A stretch of 11,871 bases of DNA from DAIRFP01 sp036794995 (lineage in GTDB: Bacteria; Desulfobacterota; Binatia; UBA9968), in contig DAIRFP010000156.1 of assembly GCA_036794995.1 (NCBI GenBank), positions 1 through 11,871 on the forward strand, given 5' to 3'. This document shows positions 6,434 through 11,871 of this stretch, piece after piece. How positions within the stretch are numbered: the first letter of the stretch is position 1; the number at the start of each line of letters is the position of its first letter. A model generated the notes under the pieces. That model saw only the letters and a program-made list of their open reading frames with translations. It had not been told where the DNA came from and did no database searches. Made by a program: the position numbers and the translations under genes.

Positions 6434-9400
6434 CTACTCTGAGAGATTTTTGAAATAGCGCTCGATCTGTTCTTTCATCTGCGGCGGGACGCCTTGCTTG
6501 AGCGACTCGAGGATCTCCTCGCGGAAATTGCGCGGCGCCTTGTAATCCTCTTTTCCGGGCAGGCGGAATTTTTCCGTATCCAGCCCGCTAAAACCGCCCT
6601 GGACGTCGAACTCCGGAAATTGCGGCATACCGGGCAGCGGCACGAGCATCCCGGAGGGAAGGAACCGGCCCTGCCGGAAAAGCCGGGTCACCGGCATATT
6701 GCCGAGCTGCCCGCGCTGCGCCATTTGCTGCATGGCGGATTGCATCTGTTGCTGCGACTGGGATAGTCGTTCCAACGCGTCGCGCTCTGGCGGCACGGCT
6801 CCTCTCGAATCGAGTTGGCCGAGACGATCTTTGGCGCTCCCCATGGAATTGCCGGCGTCGCCGATGCCCTGAAGTATTTTCGGATCCAGGGATGGAAAGA
6901 GCTGGAACAACGACTCGAGCTTTTCATGGAGCTCTTCCGTGCGCTCGCGCAAGGCGCTTTGGCGATGGGCTAAATCCCGCAAGTTTTGCTTGTCGGAATC
7001 CTTCAGAGCCTGGGCCGGCTCACCCACGAGCGCATCCAACTCGGCCTTGAGATTGCTCAGGCTAGTCTCGGCCCGGCGCGCCTTTGGTTCCTGGGCCGAA
7101 GTACGCTTTTTGGCGAGTTCCTTTTTGGCCAGTTCGTTCCCCTCGGCGTAGCCTGGAAAATCTTTGTTGAGTAACTTGGCAATGAGATTTTTGATCAGTT
7201 GATTCATGGTCGCATCGTCCAAGTTCTCGAGCAGGCTGGGATCATCCGGGCCCTCGCGGTCCGGGAAGATCTCCGTCAACTGCCCAAGCTCACTCTTCGC
7301 CTTTTCCAAGAAGCGGTCGAGTTTTTCTTTAAGCGCGGTATCCCTTTCGCTCAGCGCCGACTTGTTGACCTTTTCGGTGTTCATCAAGATTTCCTGCTGC
7401 TCCCGGGCGATTTCCTGTAATTCATTGGCGGATCGCCCCATTTCACCCTGCATCCGGCCCATGCTGGAGGCCATGGCCGAGCGCTGCGAGTTTTGTAGGG
7501 ACGCCACCATCGAAGCCATTTGATTGAACAGCTCGCGGGCCAGTTGCCGCGCGCCTTCAATATCGCCCTGCATCAGTTTTTTGCGAATTTCATCCAGCGC
7601 CGAGAACATCTCGTTGAAGCCCAGGCCTTGCATCGACTCCATGTTCATAAAGTCATCGGGCATTTGCTGGGCGAACTGCGAAAGCGCCTGCTGTAGGGAC
7701 GACAAGGCTTTGGCGAGCTCGGCAATCTGCTTCATGATGGAGTCCAAATTCTTATCGCCGGCCTGGAGTTTTTCCAGGGACTCCATGAGCTGCTCCTGGC
7801 TCCGTGCCAGGTCTTGCGCCGTCGCGGCCAGCTCCTGGGCCTTGAGCCTTTTGCCGATATCCTCGGAGAGCAACGACATCCGCTCCAGTTCGGAGGAAAT
7901 TTCATCGTTGGCTTTCATCTTTTCGTCCGCGGTGGAGGCCCGCTCTTGTTTTTTCAGCAGCTCATCTTTGGTGAATTGGAGATTCCGTTTGAGCGCTTCA
8001 AGGTCGGTCCAGGTGGCGAAGTCGGAGAGTCGATCCTTCTCGGTGCGCTGCATCACCTCTTCGGTTTGCTTCAATGCGTCGGCGAGATTTTGCTCGAGCT
8101 TTTTCTCGGCCTCCTTCGCCCGCTCGAAGTCTTTTTCTCCCGGCAGCGGCGTTTCGAGATGATCCGCCAGCAAATCGACCATCCGGCTATTGAGATCACG
8201 GATCATGTCGGCGACTTGCTTATGCTCGCCCTTGAGATTCTTAAGCCGCAGCCGCAGGGCGCGGGAGACGCCGAGCTTGGGGCCGGAGATGGTGTCGTTG
8301 TCCAGGACTTCCAAGTGCACGACGGCTTCGTCGCTGTCCCGCAGCGGCAGGCGGCCAAGATCCCATCTGAACTGGTCGCGTAGTACCAGCCGCCTCGCGT
8401 CGTCCCTTTGCAACCGAATCTTGTCTTCGCGATCGCCTATCTTGGCGACCAGGTTTATTTCACCGATGCCGAAATCGTCCCGCGCGCTGTATTCCAGCGC
8501 CAGCACCTCGTCGCCGTTAACCTCCAGATCCTCGGTGGGTTTCAGCAGATCGATGGTGGGAAAACCATCGGGTTTTACTTTCAACTCGTAAGCAATCGGC
8601 GAATTGCGAAAGCCGTAGGCGTCCTGGACCACAATCCGGTACTGCTGGGATTGAAACAGAACCAGATTTCCCTGCAGCCTCCTGCCGTCGATTTTCAGCG
8701 GCACCTGCTTGTCGTCTGCCATCACGATTTCAGCTTTGACGATTTCCTTGGTGCTCAAGGCGTCAATTCTGAGGGTCGAGCCTTTGATGCCTTCGATGTT
8801 TCCACCGGGGACGGATACCGCGCCGAGGCCGGTGTAGGCGGGTGGATAGAGAGTGATTTGAACGTTGCCAATTTCCGGCGGATCGATGGCTTCGGCGGTA
8901 TAGGTCGGCGAAGAAAAGGCGCCGGTGGCGGCGCGGTAGCGGAGTGTTTTCTCCAGGCGGTTGAGGGTCGCGGTAAATTTCCCGTCGCCCAGACTTTCCA
9001 TGGCGACTTTCTCTTCCGCGGGCTCTCCTCGCTCGTTGGCCCGGCTCCAGACAAGCAGCTCGAGGGACGTGGGGATCGCCCCGGAGGTGGAGGCGTGAAT
9101 GGTTACCGGCGAACCGCGGACGACACGGAGATTTCTTGGATTGACCTCGATGGCGGTCTTGGACGGCGGCAGATGATCCAATGGACGGGTCAGCAGGCTG
9201 AAGGTTCCGCCGACCCAAGAAGGATTGAACAGCACCATCGCCAGGACGGGCACAAACAACACTCCAAGCAGACGCAGGCTGGCTTTGATGCGCCGGGTAT
9301 CGACCAACTGGTGTACCTGAAGCACTGCCAGTTGCTTGCGTGTGGCACGCAAAAGCGCAAGCACCATGGATGTCGAGAAACCGGGAGCCTCCTTGGCCGC

Positions 9401-9742
9401 CGCGACCTGAGGATAAAGCTGCAACGAATTAATCAGGTTATTGCGCAGCTTGGGCTGCTTTTGCTCGATGTATAACGCGGCCCGTTCCTGGGAGAATCTG
9501 CGGCACAGACGGATCACGGTCCAACCGACAAGAACCAACAACACCGCCGCCGTCACCAAGCTGTAAACCAGCGGCGCATAGGGGAAATAACTTTTGATTT
9601 GCTCAATGCCCGGGCCGAGGGCGAAAAGCAAGAGGGCGCAGATAGCCGTCAGGCAGATTCCTTCGATCCCTTGCAGCAGCTTGAAACGGCGAATAAATCG
9701 CTTCAGGAACGAGGATAGTTCTTGATATTCTTCCTGCCCCAT
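6434..9742 (-). CDS. Large DUF4175-like membrane protein with Ig-like and coiled-coil regions
   Basis: This 1102-residue protein is the first gene of the operon. Hydrophobic segments lie at about 28-46 and 58-78 and a third at about 157-173, with the RAALYIEQKQPKLRNNLINS region (87-106) between the second and third, as in DUF4175-type proteins. After the third helix come beta-rich, Ig-like segments at about 195-285, 290-390 and 395-500 (the last with LALEYSARDDFGIGEINLVA). From about 505 to 1010 the chain is charged and rich in Q, M, K and E, predicted as long coiled coil. The C-terminus (about 1067-1102: YKAPRNFREEILESLKQG, then a helical YFKNLSE end) matches the conserved tail of that family. 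The bulk is probably extracytoplasmic, but topology is inferred only from hydrophobicity. It may act as an envelope scaffold for the peptidase and VWA proteins downstream. The ATG at 9742 has no strong Shine-Dalgarno. Confidence 0.85.
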   Translation of the reverse strand: MGQEEYQELSSFLKRFIRRFKLLQGIEGICLTAICALLLFALGPGIEQIKSYFPYAPLVYSLVTAAVLLVLVGWTVIRLCRRFSQERAALYIEQKQPKLRNNLINSLQLYPQVAAAKEAPGFSTSMVLALLRATRKQLAVLQVHQLVDTRRIKASLRLLGVLFVPVLAMVLFNPSWVGGTFSLLTRPLDHLPPSKTAIEVNPRNLRVVRGSPVTIHASTSGAIPTSLELLVWSRANERGEPAEEKVAMESLGDGKFTATLNRLEKTLRYRAATGAFSSPTYTAEAIDPPEIGNVQITLYPPAYTGLGAVSVPGGNIEGIKGSTLRIDALSTKEIVKAEIVMADDKQVPLKIDGRRLQGNLVLFQSQQYRIVVQDAYGFRNSPIAYELKVKPDGFPTIDLLKPTEDLEVNGDEVLALEYSARDDFGIGEINLVAKIGDREDKIRLQRDDARRLVLRDQFRWDLGRLPLRDSDEAVVHLEVLDNDTISGPKLGVSRALRLRLKNLKGEHKQVADMIRDLNSRMVDLLADHLETPLPGEKDFERAKEAEKKLEQNLADALKQTEEVMQRTEKDRLSDFATWTDLEALKRNLQFTKDELLKKQERASTADEKMKANDEISSELERMSLLSEDIGKRLKAQELAATAQDLARSQEQLMESLEKLQAGDKNLDSIMKQIAELAKALSSLQQALSQFAQQMPDDFMNMESMQGLGFNEMFSALDEIRKKLMQGDIEGARQLARELFNQMASMVASLQNSQRSAMASSMGRMQGEMGRSANELQEIAREQQEILMNTEKVNKSALSERDTALKEKLDRFLEKAKSELGQLTEIFPDREGPDDPSLLENLDDATMNQLIKNLIAKLLNKDFPGYAEGNELAKKELAKKRTSAQEPKARRAETSLSNLKAELDALVGEPAQALKDSDKQNLRDLAHRQSALRERTEELHEKLESLFQLFPSLDPKILQGIGDAGNSMGSAKDRLGQLDSRGAVPPERDALERLSQSQQQMQSAMQQMAQRGQLGNMPVTRLFRQGRFLPSGMLVPLPGMPQFPEFDVQGGFSGLDTEKFRLPGKEDYKAPRNFREEILESLKQGVPPQMKEQIERYFKNLSE

Positions 9743-9759
9743 GGCTTTCAGTGAAAGTT

Positions 9760-9788
9760 ATCTTATCGCTGAATAAAGGGGTTGTCCA
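9760..9788 (-). promoter_or_regulatory. Candidate sigma70-type promoter of the six-gene operon
   Basis: On the minus strand TGGACA (9788-9783, 5 of 6 to the -35 consensus) is followed after exactly 17 bp by TAAGAT (9765-9760, 4 of 6 to the -10). Transcription would begin near 9753, leaving a leader of only about 11 nt before the ATG at 9742. That fits the absence of a Shine-Dalgarno there. No other pair in 9743-9872 has acceptable spacing: a TTGACC at 9823-9818 lacks a -10 at the right distance. Confidence 0.35.
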
Positions 9789-9872
9789 TCCTACACAGCC
9801 GGAGCTTTAATCTCTTAGGTCAATTCCCGGCAGCTTGCTGCGTAATGGCTGTTGGTAGCACCGCCGAAGTCC

Positions 9873-9975
9873 GTCATTCCCGCATGCTTTTAGCGGGAAT
9901 CCAGGCGAATTTCTGACGTGTCTGCGTGCCACGCACAGGCAGGCTGGACCCTCGATAAGAATATTCGGGGGTGAC
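9873..9975. repeat. 103-bp composite extragenic palindrome with three hairpins
   Basis: The outer ends are inverted (GTCATTCCC at 9873, GGGGGTGAC ending at 9975). Inside are three hairpins. ATTCCCGC (9876-9883) pairs with GCGGGAAT (9893-9900). TGCGTG (9923-9928) pairs with CACGCA (9930-9935). CCCTCGA (9949-9955) pairs with TCGGGGG (9965-9971), with one G-T pair. TCCAG (9899-9903) can also pair with CTGGA (9944-9948), closing the middle part. This is the familiar proteobacterial GTCATTCCCGC / GCGGGAATCCAG type of extragenic repeat. It could insulate the two divergent transcription units. Confidence 0.7.
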
Positions 9976-9999
9976 AACTTTTGGACAAATTTTTCTAAA
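9971..9999 (+). promoter_or_regulatory. Weak candidate promoter for eutA
   Basis: GTGACA (9971-9976, 5 of 6 to the -35) is followed after 17 bp by TCTAAA (9994-9999, 4 of 6 to the -10) in an AT-rich stretch. The -35 hexamer overlaps the end of the palindromic repeat. The leader would be about 115 nt. The hexamers are poor, so this is tentative. Confidence 0.25.
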
Positions 10000-10123
10000 T
10001 GTTTCTTGATGCTCCGTTAGCTGCTGCAAGGGAGATTCATTGGGTAGCAACACATGCCCCATTGTGCTATGCAGAGCGGATCTAGCCGGGCCGAAAAGAA
10101 AGTGAAAGGAATCAGCAACCAGC

Positions 10124-11704
10124 ATGGAAAATCCCAACACCGAAACACTGTATTTACACGAAGGATTCGACGATGACGAGGAGGACGGCGAAATCCTCAT
10201 GGATGAAGACCATCCGATGTGGCGCTCCGAGAGAATCACGCTCAACTCGGTGGGCATTGACGTCGGCTCATCCACTTCCCACCTGATTTTTTCCCGCCTG
10301 ACCTTGCGCCGGCAGGGCATCGCGTTGTCCAGCCGCTTTGTGGTTATCAAGCGGGAGATTCTCCATGAATCACCGATTTTGCTGACTCCCTACATCGATA
10401 AGACGACCATCGATACCGACCAATTGAATGAATTCATCCACGAGTCCTACCGCACGGCCGGTTTGACGCCCAACGATATCGATACGGGAGCGATCATCGT
10501 CACCGGCGAGGCGGCTAAGAAGAAGAATGCCGAGGCCATCTCGGCGCTGTTCTCGGCGCAAGCCGGGAAATTCGTCTGCGCTACAGCGGGCCACAACCTG
10601 GAGGCGATTCTGGCATCCTACGGTTCCGGCGCGGTCCACATGACGCTTCACGAAGGCGGTGACTTTACCGTCATGAATGTCGACGTCGGCGGTGGAACAT
10701 GTAAAATCGCTATCGTTCAACAGGGGAAAGTCATCGACACCTGCGCGTTGGAAGTCGGCGCCCGGCTAGTGGCCATGGACGAGAAGGGCACGATCAATCG
10801 GCTCGAGGACACGGCTCTAAAGATCGCAAAGATGGCGGGCATTTCTCTCAGTCTGGGCGGCACCATGAGCGAGGTGGACAAAGATAAATTTTCCCAGGCG
10901 CTCTGCGACTCGCTTTTCGAGGTCTTGGAGCGGGGCCCGATGTCTCCTCAGGTGCGAGATCTGCTGCTGACGCCCAATATCGAGTTCAAGGATCCGATCC
11001 ACGCGATCATGTTCTCGGGCGGTGTATCCGAGTTTATTTATGGTTACGAGAAGCGCAATCTGGGCGACCTCGGCATGCAACTCGGTCGCCGCATACGCCA
11101 GCGGGCCAATCAACTCGCCGGTGGTAATATCCCGCTGAGGCTGGCGGAAGTGCGGATTCGCGCCACGGTGATCGGCGCCTCTCAATACACCGTACAGGTG
11201 AGTGGCAATACGATTTATCTTTCGCATCCGGAGCTGCTGCCGCTCAGGAATCTTCAGGTCGTCACACCGGAATTTGAACAGACTGAAGCCGTTACCTCCG
11301 GTGAAATTAAAACCGCCGTCGACAAGGCACTGCTGCGTTTTGACATTCAGGACGGCGAACGGGCGGTAGCGCTGGCCATCCGTTGGGAGCTGGGTCCCTC
11401 TTATCCGCTGATCCGTACCTTGGCCGAGGGGTTGGTTGGCGCCATGAAAGAATATGTGGATAAAGGCCAGCCCTTGGTGCTGGTTTTTGATGCGGATATC
11501 GCCAAGCTGATGGGCAATATCATCGAACGCGAGCTAATGCCGGGCGCCGGGATTATTTCCATCGACGGCATCGATCTCCGTGATTTTGATTTCGTCGATA
11601 TCGGCCAGGAGCTCCCCGATGCCAAGGCGGTGCCGGTGGTGATCAAGTCGCTGATTTTCCGCCACACCGAGCATGGCCGCGGCCACACGCATCAACACCA
11701 TTGA
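10124..11704 (+). CDS. eutA: Ethanolamine ammonia-lyase reactivating factor EutA
   Basis: This 526-residue protein is an ASKHA-fold ATPase. EutA reactivates the B12-dependent ethanolamine ammonia-lyase (EutBC) by exchanging damaged or inactive cobalamin at the cost of ATP. Visible motifs are phosphate-1 VGIDVGSSTSHLIFSRL (43-59), a TGAIIVTGEAAKKKNA segment (121-136), phosphate-2 NVDVGGGTCKIAI (185-197), the adenosine-binding MFSGGVSE (296-303), RATVIGASQYTVQVSG (346-361), PLRNLQV (373-379), and the end DFDFVDIGQELPDAKAVPVV (487-506), all in EutA order. It is longer than the roughly 467 residues of the E. coli protein. The excess lies mainly in an acidic N-terminal extension (about 1-38, with FDDDEEDGEILMDEDH) and a His-rich tail (HTEHGRGHTHQHH). 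The ATG has an AAAGGA sequence about 13 nt upstream, rather far; an ATG at 10199 would remove much of the acidic segment. No eutB or eutC lies in this window, so its partner enzyme is unknown. Confidence 0.92.
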   Translation: MENPNTETLYLHEGFDDDEEDGEILMDEDHPMWRSERITLNSVGIDVGSSTSHLIFSRLTLRRQGIALSSRFVVIKREILHESPILLTPYIDKTTIDTDQLNEFIHESYRTAGLTPNDIDTGAIIVTGEAAKKKNAEAISALFSAQAGKFVCATAGHNLEAILASYGSGAVHMTLHEGGDFTVMNVDVGGGTCKIAIVQQGKVIDTCALEVGARLVAMDEKGTINRLEDTALKIAKMAGISLSLGGTMSEVDKDKFSQALCDSLFEVLERGPMSPQVRDLLLTPNIEFKDPIHAIMFSGGVSEFIYGYEKRNLGDLGMQLGRRIRQRANQLAGGNIPLRLAEVRIRATVIGASQYTVQVSGNTIYLSHPELLPLRNLQVVTPEFEQTEAVTSGEIKTAVDKALLRFDIQDGERAVALAIRWELGPSYPLIRTLAEGLVGAMKEYVDKGQPLVLVFDADIAKLMGNIIERELMPGAGIISIDGIDLRDFDFVDIGQELPDAKAVPVVIKSLIFRHTEHGRGHTHQHH

Positions 11705-11753
11705 GGATGGAGGATCGACAATCGCGATCCTCTATCATCGATCTTCTATCCTC
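11703..11753. repeat. Imperfect inverted repeat overlapping the eutA stop codon
   Basis: GAGGATGGAGGATCGA (11703-11718) matches the complement of 11738-11753 at 14 of 16 positions. An alternative inner hairpin is perfect over 8 bp: GAGGATCG (11710-11717) with CGATCCTC (11725-11732), loop 7 nt. The left arm takes in the last two bases of the eutA TGA. It may end or stabilise the eutA transcript. The T-rich TTTGTCTTTTTGG lies just after it (from 11756), so a terminator role is possible but not clear-cut. The GAGGATnGAGGATCGA wording is typical of dispersed intergenic repeats. Confidence 0.5.
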
Positions 11754-11825
11754 GGTTTGTCTTTTTGGTTCTTCCGGGTTTTCGGTGAAGGAATATTCAC
11801 CACAGAGACCTAGCGCGGATATCAC

Positions 11826-11852
11826 CACGAAGCACACGAAGAGCACGAAGGA
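11826..11852. repeat. Three tandem copies of a 9-bp unit (CACGAAGnn)
   Basis: CACGAAG recurs at 11826, 11835 and 11844, exactly 9 bp apart, with two variable bases between copies. Upstream sequence (CACCACAGAGACC, from 11800) is of the same low-complexity character. Such short CACGAAG arrays are common between genes in environmental proteobacterial genomes. It may continue past the end of the window. I see no gene in 11754-11871. Confidence 0.6.
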
Positions 11853-11871
11853 AGAAAACATTTTTCTTTCG

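Larger units (their letters stand above)
9743..10123. other. Divergent intergenic region between the operon and eutA
   Basis: No gene is supported in these 381 bases. From left to right they hold the candidate operon promoter, about 80 bases in which I see nothing, the 103-bp palindromic repeat, an AT-rich stretch with the candidate eutA promoter, and a leader of about 115 nt before eutA. A possible weak hairpin lies at about 10044-10069 (TAGCAACA against TGTGCTA, one bulge). I looked for a cobalamin riboswitch because eut genes can be B12-controlled, but I did not find the conserved B12-box core. Confidence 0.6.

Noticed and set aside
8408..9475. Long plus-strand reading frame of 355 codons
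   Set aside because: It lies wholly antisense to the DUF4175-like gene, whose protein has coherent membrane, Ig-like and coiled-coil regions. The antisense product has no recognisable domain.
9818..9823. TTGACC as -35 box for the operon
   Set aside because: It is a good hexamer, but no -10-like sequence lies 16-18 bp downstream on the minus strand. The nearest TAGGAT is about 24 bp away.
10005..10123. Cobalamin riboswitch ahead of eutA
   Set aside because: I could not find the conserved B12-box core or a convincing multi-stem fold, and the leader is short for that class.
9874..10350. Minus-strand reading frame running from the intergenic repeat into eutA
   Set aside because: It covers the palindromic repeat and the 5' end of eutA in antisense. 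It has no domain and no plausible ribosome binding site.
11643..11861. Minus-strand reading frame beginning MFSSFVLFVCFVV
   Set aside because: Its hydrophobic start is simply the translation of the CACGAAG tandem repeat, and it overlaps the eutA 3' end. Such frames are a common annotation artefact of this repeat.

Overview
The window looks like chromosomal DNA from an uncultured, moderately GC-rich Gram-negative bacterium of the deltaproteobacterial / NC10 / Tectomicrobia sort. That placement is an inference from the gene set (signal-peptide and membrane-anchored envelope proteins), the base composition and the style of the extragenic palindromic repeats. No marker gene here fixes the taxon.

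Layout. Positions 57-9742 on the minus strand hold six head-to-tail genes that read as one envelope-associated operon. In transcription order they are: a 1102-residue DUF4175-like membrane protein with Ig-like and coiled-coil regions (9742-6434); a secreted TPR protein with a gluzincin metallopeptidase domain, HEYLH plus HEG (6424-4835); a MoxR-family AAA+ ATPase (4822-3794); a small unrecognised protein with an HDAYH motif (3585-3079); a DUF58 protein with a VWA-type MIDAS motif (3063-2173); and a BatA-like membrane protein with a VWA domain and a glutamine-amidotransferase-like domain (2165-57). A 134-bp inverted-repeat element (3664-3797) sits between the MoxR gene and the small gene. Its right end supplies the stop codon of the MoxR gene. 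Elsewhere the genes are separated by 7 to 15 bp.

A divergent 381-bp intergenic region (9743-10123) carries a candidate promoter for the minus-strand operon close to its first codon, a 103-bp multi-hairpin palindromic repeat (9873-9975), and a weak candidate promoter for the plus-strand gene. That gene (10124-11704) is eutA, the ASKHA-type reactivating ATPase of B12-dependent ethanolamine ammonia-lyase. No eutB or eutC lies inside the window. After eutA come an imperfect inverted repeat that overlaps its stop codon and a short 9-bp tandem repeat near the window end.

How the genes may work together. MoxR ATPases commonly pair with VWA/MIDAS proteins in chaperone-like or metal-insertion roles. 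Here one MoxR stands beside a cytoplasmic DUF58 protein and a membrane-anchored BatA-like protein, together with a large membrane protein and a probable periplasmic peptidase. The simplest inference is an envelope maintenance or maturation system related to, but different from, the Bacteroides Bat (aerotolerance) operon. Its substrate cannot be read from the sequence.
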